From positions 434,001 through 498,000 of the forward strand of contig BDSI01000006.1 in NCBI GenBank assembly GCA_003117195.1: 64,000 bases of DNA, in the 5' to 3' direction. Of the stretch, positions 20,243 through 31,423 are shown piece by piece. Position 1 is the first letter of the stretch, and each line of letters starts with the position of its first letter. The notes under the pieces were generated by a model. That model ran no database searches and was not told the DNA's origin. It worked only from the letters and a program-made list of their open reading frames with translations. Both the position numbers and the translations under genes were made by a program. This DNA comes from Eudorina sp. 2006-703-Eu-15. Lineage: Eukaryota > Chlorophyta > Chlorophyceae > Chlamydomonadales > Volvocaceae.

Positions 20243-21493
20243 TACCCCATGTCTCTGCCTCCTGAACCCCTGGGTCTCCGCCGCTTGACCCCCTTGGGTC
20301 ACCCTGCCTGGTCACCGCAGCCAAGGTCGCGGTCTGCACGTCCTCCATCGCGTATGATGACGGCCGTAAACCGACGTTCGAGGTGCGTGTGTGTGCGATG
20401 TCTGGGAGGACCCGGGGGAGGGTGGACCCGGGGGGAGGGGCGGGGCCAGAGCCCGCGTGGGGCGCCCGACGGGTCCTACACTGCCGAGCTGAGCGGAGCG
20501 GAGGCCGCTGGGGATTACGCCAACGGTGTGCGGACTGCTCCCCGGCAGTGGGGGGACAGCAACAGCAGCAGCAGGAGTAAAGAATACCACCATAGGATTG
20601 TAGTGGCAGCCCACCTACTGTGGACGTAAATTGGGTGTGTGGAGGGCACCGCCGCCTGGGTGCCAATAGGGCTGAGTATCTCGCAGGGTGTGTTGGTGCG
20701 GAATGCAGTGCGCAGCAAATCATTGTTATCCTAGCATCGCTTGCCTCCGTGTTGGACCGTTCTCCCTCCCTGGACGGCGGCCTGTCATCTCCCGGCCCCG
20801 GCCCCTCTCCCCCTCAGATCCAGTACGACAAGGCGGTCATCGCAGTGGGCGAGCAGCCCGCCACCTTCGGGGTGCCGGGGGTCAGGGAACACTGCGTCTT
20901 CATGAAGGGTGGGTTGATGGCTGGCTGGCTGGGTATGGGTCGGTCGGGTTGGGGGGGGCCCATCAAGGGGTGTGTGGGCGTTATGACACGTTCGTCGTCA
21001 CTGCTGCCGGGCCCGGGCACGGACATCGGAGCTGCTGCACCTGCACCACAGCAGCAATAAGGCGCATTATGTGTTCGTTCCATTCAATGGCGGCCATAAC
21101 AGCAGCACTAGTGCCCCTCAGCCCCTCGTTGTCATGGCTGCGCTCACACCGAAATCATCTGCCTGCTGCAAGCAGGCGGTCCTCCGCAATCCCCACATCC
21201 GCACATCCCCACATCAGGGGCCGTCCTCCAAGCCTACCCGGCCGCTCGTCACCTGGCATGTCTTTCAAAACATTGCAGCACAGGGCAGCACACGGCTGCA
21301 CACAGCACGCAAGGGCAGGACGGGGCGGGGAGCCCTACCCTCTACCCTGGAGTGGCCCATCTTCCCGTGGGGGCTTGCTGACGTGTAGGGTCGTATGTTG
21401 CACCGCAGAGATCGGCGACGCGGTGGCTCTTCGGAAGCGGATCGCGGAGAAGTTCGAGCTGGCCAGCCTGCCGGGCACCACCGAGGAGGAGAG
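19040..21493 (+). CDS. type II NAD(P)H dehydrogenase, N-terminal half only
   Basis: Five exons join with consistent phases: 19040-19262, 19816-20088, 20321-20382, 20818-20908, 21409-21493. They encode a Pro-rich leader, then the first Rossmann fold of a type II (rotenone-insensitive) NADH:quinone oxidoreductase: VLGSGWGAH (FAD-binding G-x-G-x-x-A), YDVVVVSPRNHFVFTPMLPS, the strand segment IQYDKAVIAVGEQPATFG, and EIGDAVALRKRIAEKFELAS. Family members move electrons from NAD(P)H to quinone in mitochondria or plastids and are about 450-600 aa. Here ~245 residues are present. The next expected part, the second G-x-G-x-x-G for NAD(P)H and the C-terminal membrane-anchoring region, is not found in any frame before the downstream gene. 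The gene is truncated, rearranged or misassembled; the 5' start exon is also unidentified. Confidence 0.8.
20209..20240. repeat. TA dinucleotide microsatellite in an intron
   Basis: A run of about 16 TA units (20209-20240) inside the dehydrogenase intron between exons ending at 20088 and starting at 20321. Confidence 0.95.
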
Positions 21494-21749
21494 GTGTGGC
21501 TCAGAGGGAGGGACAGGGGTCCGGGCCACCAGGGCTCCCGGGGGGCGGGGGGCGGGGGATACGGTATGCTACTGCAGTTTACATCAAAATACCCGCGCCC
21601 CAATCCTTGTCCTGAACCCACAACCTCTCTCTCACCCTTTCGCCATCAACCCATCGCTCATCGTTGCTTTCCACCGTTGCCTGAACCCCCTCCCTGCCTC
21701 CCTCCGTCCCTGCCCCTCGATTGCCATGGCAGGAGGACGCCGATGACAG

Positions 21750-23352
21750 CTTCCGTTCCGCTGGTCGGATGTGGGGCGGCGGCAGGGCGGCGGAAGGGGA
21801 GGGCTGCGACCCGATGATGATGACGACGACGACGAAAACCGGTATGGCCGCCGCCGCCGGGAGGACGAGGAGGCAGTCGAGGAGGAGGAGGACGGTGGTC
21901 AGGACGAGGACGCGGAGGAGGGCGAGGAGGGCCCGGGGTGGCGGCGTCGGAGGAGCCAGGAAGAGGTGCTTGAGGAGCTGGCCAAGTTCATGTGAGCAGT
22001 TGAGGGCGAGCGAGGAGGGGGACGAGGGAGAGGAGGAGGAAGGGGAGGAGGAGGAGGTTCTGGGGTGGGGCCGCTTAAGGGCGGGGCACATAGGAATTCG
22101 GTTTGCATGTTGCAAGGGGCGGGGAACCAGGAGACAAGGTGCGAAGGTTAGGAAAGAGGGCGGGAACGGGCGCTGCAAAGAGGAGGAAGAGCTGCGAGCA
22201 AAGCAGGAAGGGGACAGCAGTTGGAGCCGCCCGCCTTGACACGCTGTCCCTGGAGAACTCCCCCCTCGGCAGATCCTGCTGCTGCAGCCGGACGACGACG
22301 ACGACAACGAGATGGGCCCCCACCTCGGGTGTGTCTGTCCCCCCGCAGCCCCACCTCCCCCTGCCTGCCCAATGTTCCAACATACCCTCTACCCTGCCCC
22401 CCAAGTTTGAATATGTCTACCGATTTCCCATCATACCCTCCCCCCTCTCCCCCCAGGAGCGGCCCCGGCTCCCTCCGCGCTTGGCAGAGCGGCCGGTTGG
22501 ACCCCTGGGGCACCTCCACAAGCGACTCGTGGTTCCGACAGGTGCGGGTGGGGGTGGGGCGTTGGGGTCGGCTGGGGCGTTGGGGTCGGCGGTTGGGTCG
22601 CGTTAACCAGGCGTCCATACCCAAATGCAAAATCATCGTAAGCGTTGATTCAGCAAGGCGGTTTTGATGAACATTGGAGCCCCGGCTTGGGGTGCCGTAG
22701 AGATTTGATACTGAAAACTGCGGCGCACTCCAGGCAGGAGGACCTTGGTCCCCGGCCGATGTCGGTACGATCGACACCTTGCAGCAGCAACACAGATCCT
22801 GTTTGAGGAGGTTGTCCGCACGGCCCCGCCTCCCTCTGTCCTTCTAAGTACTAACCCGAACTCCGCGCCGCTTCGCACCCGAACTCTGCGCCGCATCCGG
22901 CACCGCAGGTCGAGCGCCAGACCCGCAATCCGTACGGTCCGTCCCGCCAGGGGTACGGCAGCTCCCGTGACGACGACGACGACGCGCACGGCAGCGAGTG
23001 GGACCCCAGCCGCCGCACCCGGCCGCCGGGTGGGTGCTGCCGTACTGCCTGTTCTTTTTCGTGAACGAGTACCACCGGGTGTCACGCGGTTCGTTTGGGG
23101 CTGCTTCCTCGCTCCGCCCTCCTCCCTACTCTGGGTGTGCCTGGGTTCGTTTTCGGGTTTCTTTCCTTGTTTCAATTTTAACCCCTCGCCCCTCCATGCC
23201 CCGGCCTCCTCGGCGTTTCTCACTCAGGTCGCGGCAGCGAATGGAGTCACCCGCTGCGGCAGTGGGATGATGAGGACCAGCGGGGCGGCGGGCCGGGTCG
23301 CCAGGGCGGCGGCGGCGGCGGGGGCGACTTCCGGCGGCCCTTCAAGATCTGA
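21750..23352 (+). CDS. 3' exons of an acidic, Arg/Gly-rich protein gene
   Basis: Four exons join in phase: 21750 (start uncertain) to 21991, 22457-22541, 22909-23029 and 23228-23352 (TGA). The protein has an Asp run, a Glu/Arg/Asp-rich stretch, a helix (QEEVLEELAKFM), then SGPGSLRAWQSGRLDPWGTS, an Asp-rich patch, and a C-terminal Gly tract ending GDFRRPFKI. RGG-like ends with acidic patches suggest a nucleic-acid- or protein-interaction role, but no family is recognised. The upstream boundary is unresolved: the dehydrogenase exon ending at 21493 leaves a phase that does not fit the 21750 acceptor, so this is either a separate gene missing its 5' part or the downstream side of a rearrangement. 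Confidence 0.55.
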
Positions 23353-23479
23353 CACTAATGCGCAGCCCACGTTGGGTGCTGTGCCGTACAGTACTACAAT
23401 CAGCACACCCACCTGGATGACGGAGGGTTCCGGTGCAGAAGAGGGAGGAGCGCGGCGGATTGATCCGCTCCCAACCGCG

Positions 23480-23986
23480 AGCGGCCACCTGGCGCCGCTT
23501 CCCCTCCCTCCACCCCAAAGCGCCCCGGGCACTACGGGCGCATCTCAACAGGTTGAGCAGCGTGCGGAGGGGTCCGGAGGCGCAGCAGAGGAATCGCTCA
23601 CCGACCCGTGGGTCGGAACCCTGCTTGCTGAGACCGGTCGGTCGGAACCCTGCGTGGTATGACTGCCAGCCGCCGCATGACGCTACCTAGCATGACGGCT
23701 GCGGCGGAGCACGACTCAGTCGTCCCGCTAGGTAGCCGCTGTGACTGCCAGCCGCCGCAGCCGTCATGCTAGGTAGCGTCATGCGGCGGCTGGCAGTCAC
23801 AGCACGCAGGGTTCCGACCCACGGGTCTCAGCAAGCAGGGTTCCGACCCACGGGTCGGTGAGCGATTCCTCTGCTGCGCCTCCGGACCTTTCTAGCCCCT
23901 CCGCACGCTGCTCACCCTGCTGAGATGCGCCCGTAGTGCCCGGGGCGCTTTGGGGCGGAGGGAGGGGAAGCGGCGCCGGGTGGCCG
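23480..23986. repeat. large fold-back inverted repeat
   Basis: 23480-23707 is closely matched by the reverse complement of 23752-23986, with a few small indels (for example five extra bases, CTAGA-like, near 23890 in the right arm). The ~44 bp centre is itself partly palindromic. Both arms contain GACCCRYGGGTC motifs. Transcribed RNA would fold into a hairpin of ~225 bp, a possible small-RNA source in algae. It could be a fold-back transposon or an inverted duplication. Confidence 0.88.
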
Positions 23987-25865
23987 CTGTTGTGGTGGGG
24001 TGTTAATCTGCGCCGCTCGATCTCGTGCTCCCCTCGTGCTGCGCCCGGTGTGTTCAGTGAGAACCCCGCTCGAACCGCCCAATCCCATGATAAGACCCGG
24101 CATGTGTTCACGGAGAACTGGACGAGACATGATGAACTCGATGCCGACAGACATTGCGGATGAGCGCAAGCGGAACCCGGAGCATGTGCTCCTCTGATGC
24201 CATAGTGCCCCCCTGGAGCAAGGGATGGGAAGGTGTGCAGCAGCTTGGCGCTTAGCTCGGTGGTTGCTCTTGCTATGGCGTGTGTTGTTGGCAGGGTGTG
24301 TTTATGGCGTGTGTTGTTGGCAGGGTGTGTTGTGATGGAGGGAAGGCAGCATGTGTGCGTAACAGATAACTGAGCCGCGAGAGCGAAGTCCAGCGTAATA
24401 GACGATGTAGGACGACGGAAACAAAGGACACCCGAAACCCGCCCGAGTTACCGGAAACCTTGATGGGCATGTGTGTGTGTGTGTGTGTGTTATTTAGGCA
24501 GGCAGAACAGGAGTGCGTGTGTGTGGGCATGTGTTCTGGGGCGAGAGGGGTTCGCCAGGTCGGGCGTGTTCCTGGGCTTCGCACACCTGGCAACGGCTTC
24601 ATCTGCTTGGCCCTGGCCTGAGTGAGGCACCCGGTAGGTGCCGCATCTGGTATGGGCCTAATGTGCATGGGTGTTGCAGATAAGGAACAGGGGCACAGAT
24701 AGATAACCACACGATGAGGTGGTCTGGAGTGGGAGGTGGGGTGTCACTGGGTTTGGTGTCCCCTGCAGGGTGCGGGGCGGGGGGCGTGTCTCCTTGATAA
24801 TCAGGCGGCATCGTACACGCCCAGGAATCCACACTTGCTTCGTAGGACGCAGCACTGTGCATGCCGCCGCGTGTGTTGGCACGCGCCGCGGCACAAGCAC
24901 CAGCTGACGTGTGACTTCCTCCGCGGGGATGTCGCGGATGCTTATTGCGCCCGTACCCTTGCCCTTGGAAGCTCCCGCGCAATACGTTCCACGACCCTGC
25001 TGTCCGGTGAACGGGGGGCCAGGAGTAGGTTGTCGGCGCCCAGCTCGCGACATAGCGCGCCTCAATCAGACCCTTCTGGCCGCTGGGAAACACTGAACGC
25101 CGATTCTGGCGGAGGCACGCGGTAATACTCTTGACCATAGACCCGCGAATTGGTCGGGGCCGGCTGCTGCTGTCACCCTTGCTGACGCCGCGACGACACG
25201 GCCGCCGCGACGGCGCCCTCCGCCTGGAGCTGTTCGCCCCGCCTGCTCCTCGCCACCTGATGGCAGCCCCACCGGGAACCCGGTCCCGATGCGTGTCATG
25301 CGCGAAACTCTTTGCTGTAACACGGCGACGGTCTGCTGCTGCATGGCGATGGTTCGCTGCTTCTGCTGTTGAATCGGTAAGAGCTTCGTGAGCCCCAACG
25401 ATGGGGGCGTCGCAGAGGACAATTGCTGTGCGCTGACCTTTTGAACCGCCGACACGCGGGGACGAACACGATCCATGCGCGCATCCGAACAGTTCTGGTA
25501 TCGCTGTGGGTTCAAGCACTAGTGACACGTCCCGCACTTGTTCTTATCATACTGCATCAATTAATCAAGTATGTCACGCCCAGGGCAAGCCCATGGTCTT
25601 TACGTTACAATGGCTGGGCGTGTGCTGGAAGAGATTGTGCGCGAGTCGGTTGCCCCGAGCGAGGGAAACGCCCGTGCGGCCGGACACGTATGACGCCGAC
25701 AGGCACATTGACTGTGGTTTGAACATATTGGGGCAACATATCCTCATAATAATAAACAGATTTGCTATCTTGCAGGCTCTGCTACAACTCGGGTCACCAC
25801 ACAATTCTGCCTGCAAGCTTGCCGCGTGTCGTGAATCTTCGCCTAGCGCCCCACAAGCACAAGGC
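23987..25865. other. gene-free or degenerate stretch between fold-back and nuclease gene
   Basis: A GT microsatellite lies at 24471-24490. Just before it (24410-24455) is a segment ending CCCGAAACCCGCC that is also present near 35935-35965. About 24590-24655 matches 29676-29740, which joins the right end of segmental-duplication copy 2. On the minus strand between 25515 and 24660 several overlapping open frames contain Gln-rich helical sequence (QQKQRTIAMQQQTVAVLQQR) and look like a decayed retroelement protein, but I cannot assign a family. Confidence 0.4.
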
Positions 25866-28124
25866 ATGGACCAAGCCGAGCAGGACGCCGCCCTGCTTCG
25901 CGCTCTTGCGGAGCATTTCTCCTTGGATAAGATGTGGATGATGGACGCAGCGAAAGCTTTGGGCAGGGCCGAACCTGTGCAACGTGCGCTGCTTCACGGT
26001 GCCTCGATGACCGATCAGCTGGATTTCATAAAAATCATGATGGAAAAAGGTATGTCTTGCGACTTTGCTGTAGGTCCGATACTCGGCGGGTGGTGGCACA
26101 GCCCTTGCTCACACGTCGCGATTTGTCCTTGCAGCTGCAGCGGCAGCAGCTGCTGAGGCCAGCTTGAACGTGAAAGGTGAGGGGCGAACGAACCATGCCG
26201 GGCAGACGTATTTCCCGCTTTGATCGGTTTGCTTATTGGGCATGGGCCTGAGCACCAGCCCTAGCATCCCGCGGTTGGGCTATCGCGAAGAGCGCGGGCC
26301 AACCCCAATACCATTGAGTATGGCCATGGTCCCGCGCAGCTGTGCCCACGGCGGCAGAGGTAGTGTTTTGGGGTACTTGTTTGCCCGAAACCTTGAAGAT
26401 GTACGTATTCTCACTGGGATCCGTTTTGTCTTCCCCCTCCTGTGGGAATCGGTAGCGATTGCTCTGCAAACGCAGCACTGCTGGTTTAGGATTCGGGCTG
26501 GTACCTGCACGGATCCCTGATGTCCGGATGTAGGCCACCAAGCAAGATAGGAGCCATGAGTGGGAGGCGTGGGGGCGGGTCGGCGGTAGTTAGTCGGGGC
26601 TGAGGGGTCCGGGTCCTGCGCGGCAGGAGCCGGTGAATTTTTGTTGGAATGGCCCAGGGATCTGCCCACAGGCGGCTTCACCTGAATAAAAGCACCAGCT
26701 CTAGCATCCCGCGGCGGTTCAGTACGTACGCGGTTATGCTACCTTGAAGAGTGCGGCGGAGTAGGCTGGCCATCGTTGGGATCCACCTCTGCGCTATGCC
26801 TTGAGCGCTCACCCTCCTGAACCTTGCAGCGGCATGCAGCTCCTAATCTTCACATATCCCCCGTTCATTCCCATGTTGGGCAGCCTCGGCGGCTGGACTG
26901 GGCGTGCAGAGCGCGGCAGGGGCGGATATGGCGACTCTGCACCAAGTCGCGCGTGAGGCGGCTAAGGCAGTGCTGGACGCACAGACGGCTCTCCGCGAGC
27001 CCAAGTCCTTCTCAAAAGTTGGCAAAACGGAGGCGTTCCAGTTCCTGGGCGACCTGAAAATGGTGGTGGTCGGTGGTAACGATGAATTTGCGGGTGAGCT
27101 GCAGCTACCTGCAGAGATGCCCGACATCAGCGGCTTCGACATGTCTGGCTACAAAACCGAGGCCGAGGCCACAGGACCGCTGCTCGAACACCATCAGGAG
27201 CAGCTGACGCGCCTAGGTGTTCGGTTTGGCCGGTCGGGCTTCGACATCTACGACGTCCACAGCTGCACAAATGGATCCCTGATGATTCAACACGGCAACA
27301 AGGCCTTCAGGGGGATCTTCGACGGTTGCATAGCGCCTAACAATCTGGCGAAACTCTCTTCCTTGCGGCAATGCCGCATCGTTTATGAGCACAAAAAGCC
27401 GGAGGTAAGGTGTAACGTGTTTTACTCTGTCGTGCAGACGCTGCCAAGCATGAACATGTCAAGTGGGTTGAGGTCCTGTCGTGCACTTGTGTATGTAGCA
27501 CAACGTGTTGTGAAGAAACATTCTGTGCTTTCCACTGGTGCCGCTGGTTCCGCACGCAGGCGCTCAAAGCATCTCAGGGCCAGGCGATTCTTGCGCTGCT
27601 GGCCGCGTGCGCCTATGGGCCGTGCCCTGTGCTGGTGGACCTGACGGACGGCATGAGGCACATCGTGTACACCATACGCGGCCAGGAGGTCATTGAGTGG
27701 ACTGGGCTGACCCCAAAGCAGGTGGGGAGCTTGGGTGGCGGATGTTACTTGAGGGCGGGATGTTACTTACTTGAGGTGGTCGGGTGAAGATGAAGTAATT
27801 GCCGTGCTAGTAACCTGCTGGCATTTTTACATCCACCTGCAGGCGTACTATCTGCAGGCGCAGCACCTCAAGTCTTTTAGCTTACTTACTAAGCGGACGC
27901 TGACGCTTGAGCAAATTCCGGAAGAGAAGCAGGAGTGGATGCACCCCCTGCACGAGCTGCGCCCCGAGTCGGGGCTGCACGAGCAGCTCGAGTCGGTCAT
28001 TCCGTTCCTGCCGCCGGACGAGCGCGTGGACGCGGCGCTGGAGCTCATCCATGCGTGGACACAGGCGCAGGAGCCGGCGCCGCCGATGCAACTCCCCGAC
28101 AGCATCCAGGCCTTCTACGCGTGA
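25866..28124 (+). CDS. PD-(D/E)XK nuclease-fold protein with small N-terminal domain, copy 2 (intact)
   Basis: Five exons with canonical GT-AG sites and matching phases: 25866-26049, 26135-26176, 26884-27404, 27560-27721 and 27843-28124 (TGA), giving 396 aa from the ATG at 25866. Residues 1-75 form a small helical, acidic/Ala-rich header; the rest is an alpha/beta domain. Its centre has D222 (FDGCIAP), E244-x-K246 (RIVYEHKK) and a following helix with Q255/Q257, then VLVDLTDG: the order expected of a PD-(D/E)XK restriction-endonuclease fold. Such folds cut DNA in transposon, repair and effector proteins; activity here is inferred only. No signal peptide or membrane segment is seen. Exons 3-5 lie in the segmental duplication, while the first two survive only here. 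The architecture (short header plus nuclease) recalls Crinkler/CR-type eukaryotic effectors, and the gene sits about 5.5 kb from a nuclease-kinase gene. Confidence 0.7.
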
Positions 28125-29676
28125 GCTGTGGTAGGTGGGTCAGATGATGTGTGGGGCATGCAAGGACCAGCGGTCCATCCAGTTGGGCGCGGCAGACAGT
28201 AGTAGTGCCGCCAGAGAAACAACCAATGTGCGCCTGTAGCGCCTGCGCCTGCACCTCGTGTGCGGGGTTAACATTTGGCACGCTCGTTACGCAGGAGGAG
28301 GGGCATCCGTGGTTTGAGTTGGGCAGGAGGAGTCCGGGGGGAGGCGCATGTGGGTGGAGAACCTCGCCCTACAGTCTCCTGTTGCCTGCGACCACCCTAC
28401 ATTGCCACGCGCCAACCAACCCGCAGGCATCACCGCTGCTGCACCGTCAATTGTGCTCCTCCGTCCATGATCCGCTTCTGTTCGTCCTGCGGATCGCGGA
28501 ATCAAGGAGGTGCCTGGGAGGCTGCAGTGGGCTGTGACGGCGCTAGCTGGCGCAGCTGAGCGAGGTGCCGGCGATAGTGGCAGTGCGCAACGTGGTGGAG
28601 AACGAGTAAGGGTCCAGGAGGGCCATGTGCACGGGCTGGGGCCGGGGCGGCGGGGAAGGCAATACTTGGCAGTGAACAGGAGAGGCGAGTGGGTGCTGTT
28701 GTTGAAGAGGAGAGGCTGAGAAGACGCGCGGGCGGCTGCCAGCGCTTTACGGCAAGGACTGCCACGTATGACCGCGAGCAGCTCGCTCCCGGACGCGGAC
28801 CCGCTGCTGCTGTTGCCCGAACGAGCAGCTACTGTGCGTTGTCCAGCATGCGCAAGTCGAGCGAGCGCGTCTGCGGCGCGATGGTGGTAATGATGATGGT
28901 GGTGGTTCCCCCGCTGGGCTGCTGAGGCCTGCAGGGAGTGCTAGTTGCGCCAGTACGTGTGGGCTGCAAGCTTGATGCAGCGACAAGGCTCGGGGGATAC
29001 TGGGCTGTATGAGGGATCAGCGGACAGCCCTGCAAATACACGCATTATCGCTCCTAGGTTTGGGGTATCTTCATGTTTCGTGGTAGTAGGAAAGCAGGAC
29101 GTGCGTGTGGTCTTGAGACACGGGTTGACTGTTGGGTTTATACATACATACAGCGTGGTGCTTCATTGGTCGGTCGGTTGGCCCCTTGGCTCTTGGTGAG
29201 GGCTGGTGGCATGTGTCGTTCCTGCACGCACCCAGTTGTTTGTCACGCTCAACGGCGGCCGACTTATGATGTCTTTAGATGCTTTCAACATCTGTTCTTG
29301 TTTGGTGAAGTTTGGCCGCATCGATGGCCCAGGTTCAGCAAGCGGGAACGGAGCGCCCTCCGCGGTGGCGCTGCATGTTTGGTAGTAGTGATGTCGTACA
29401 GTGTCGTTCACGTACATATCTTGGAAATCCGCGAAGGAGGCGGAGGCCCAGAATCCGCGCATTACTATTATTTGGCTTTTGTTTTGTTACAGGTGGAATA
29501 CGGTAACCGGGGTCGCCTGGGGGTTCCCACTTCCCAGCAGGGGCGTGTGTTTGGCTGCCCCATGGCTTTCGTCGCCCATCCTTCATTGCGGATGGTTTCA
29601 CGGCGTGTATGACGTGCGTGCATGCCGAACGACGTTCTGGGCTTCTGGCCCGACCGGTATCAGGGACGCGATTGAC
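26466..29676 (+). repeat. segmental duplication, copy 2
   Basis: Direct repeat of 14516-17764. It contains exons 3-5 of the intact nuclease gene and ~1.55 kb of non-coding flank. Unlike copy 1, it keeps the original sequence where copy 1 has the 50 bp-arm palindrome, and it joins at its right end a segment similar to 24590-24655. Confidence 0.92.
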
Positions 29677-30376
29677 CTGGCAAGGGCTTCATCTGCTTGA
29701 CCCTGGGCACCCTGTAGGTGCCGCATCTGGTATGGCATGCGCATGACCTCCCACGCTGAAACGGAAACCCACCGTGTTACAAGGGCGCCGAATGTCGCAC
29801 GCCTTGCCTTCATGTCGCCGATTCAACCCGTGCACCCCGGATGGCGGTCCTCCTTCAGCGTGGGAGCCCGGGCCTAGCTACCACCAGTGGATGACCTCCG
29901 TCACGTCTTGAGCATTCAGCATGATCGGCAAGGCGGCATTAGCGCGGCATGGCGGGTGGGGGGCGGCACGGTGTGAACTCCGCGCGTTTTGCGAACGGAG
30001 AAGAGCATGATCCAAGTGTCCAGAGACGCACGCGCTCGTGGAGGATCGCGGACCGCTGCATGAACACAATGAATCGTTAATGGGTTGTCCCCCTGCCATC
30101 TGGCGTTGACAAGGGCCGATCAGTAACGGGTGACGAGGGACGGCCGCGGCGCCTGGCGATGCATCATCCGTCCGGCCTATCGCTTGCTCCCAAATAGAGA
30201 ACCAGTCGCCATGCGTGTTGAGGCTGGACGCGTCTGCCGCGGCCGCCCTCGTTCGCAGCGGAGCGCTGCGACCGTCGCAGCTAAGCGCCCCGGGCTGCGA
30301 GGTGTCGGCGGCGACGGCAGGCGGCAGCGCTGTCATCGACGGTTGAGAAAACAGCTATCAGCAGCGGCCCGCGTCT
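29677..30376. other. gene-free stretch
   Basis: 29676-29740 repeats 24590-24655. The rest, up to the stop codon of the transporter exon, shows no exon; on the minus strand it would be that exon's 3' flank. Minus-strand open frames here lack motifs. Confidence 0.4.
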
Positions 30377-30749
30377 CTATGCGTTCGTGATGCCGGAACC
30401 ACCACCGCCGCCGCCGTGTCGATGCGCTGCGGAGCCCATTGTGCGCTCCGGAACCAGCATCTGTAATGGAATGCCGCTCCGTGGCCCGGCCGCGCCGTCC
30501 CCGGCGCCGCTGCCTGCTAACAACTGCGACTCCTCCGTCGCATCCTCGTGCCGCCCTCCCGCACCACTGCCCGCTCCGGCAGTGGCGGAGCTGCTCGAGT
30601 GCTTGATGGGCAGCGAGTTGAAGTACCCGTAGGCCACCATGCCCACCACGGCGGTGACCATCCCCAATAACTTCGGGTTGCTGATGGTCTTCCCCAGGAA
30701 CAGCCAGCCGCTGATGAGCACCAGCAACGTTTTTGGTGTGGCCCGTGAC
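30377..30749 (-). pseudogene. orphan last exon of a nucleotide-sugar/triose-phosphate transporter
   Basis: Read on the minus strand after a CAG acceptor at 30752-30750, the exon encodes VTGHTK, then LLVLISGWLFLGKTIS, NPKLLGMVTAVVGMVAYGYF and a Ser/Gly/Ala-rich cytosolic tail. This is the end of the drug/metabolite-transporter superfamily fold used by Golgi nucleotide-sugar and plastid phosphate transporters (conserved GHxKT followed by two helices). A run of five A where four are expected (complement near 30730) shifts the frame between GHTK and LLVL. No upstream exons are found before the LINE fragment at 31424. It is a gene fragment; the single-base shift could instead be a sequencing error. 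Confidence 0.65.
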
Positions 30750-31423
30750 CTGGCGCGCGGGGATGGGGCAAGGGACAGAGCTGGCCTCCCGTCCAGCGGA
30801 CGACGGATGGCAGGGGGCAAAGGACAAAAATGGAGGAGCAGCTCGATTACGACGAGCTCTCCTCAACGACGAGCTCTCCTGCTCTCCTCAATGACGAGCT
30901 CTTCTCAACGTTACCCTGGTATAGGAGCAAGGTGCTGAGCTTGGTGCCGCTACTCGCCCCTGAGCCCCTCTCCCCCATCAGCGGTTAGTGTCCACGTCTT
31001 CGCGCCTGGTTCCTGCGCACCTTGATTTCCACCGCGTATTGCCCTCCGCCTTCAGATCCTGAGCCGCCTGGCGGTTGGCGGGCGTTGAGGCCATGAGGGG
31101 TACTCGCGGCACAGGGGCAGGAGACGCAGCAGATGGTGCGCGCGCTCGGTGGTTCGGGGGGGGGACGCTGCTATGATGCCAATGGCGCTCGTCCGGGCCT
31201 GGGGCGCGCGCCGCAAGCGAGGTTGGGGCACTGTCTCCAAACAGTCCGTAGCTGCCGCATGGACGTTACCCATTCGCATCATCCCCCAGCAAATTCGAGC
31301 AAGGGCTCCAGCGGGCAACTTGATTTTGATTCAAGCTGAGTAATTTTATAAAAACCATGAAAACTATGTTGCCATGAATTGCATCAGCATTGTCAGAGCA
31401 TACATTCTTTGCCGTACGCGTAG
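30750..31423. other. gene-free stretch between transporter exon and LINE fragment
   Basis: A short tandem of GACGAGCTCTCCTC-like units lies near 30850-30910. I see no transporter exon, RNA gene or other coding signal. Confidence 0.4.

Noticed and set aside
24599..25537. 312-codon minus-strand frame as a gene
   Set aside because: Protein-like fragments are spread over different frames with no splice signals between them and no recognised domain; best read as decayed element sequence.
14516..29676. The 3.2 kb duplication as LTRs of one retrotransposon
   Set aside because: The repeats contain spliced gene exons and lack TG...CA ends, and the 8.7 kb between them holds unrelated cellular gene fragments rather than gag-pol.
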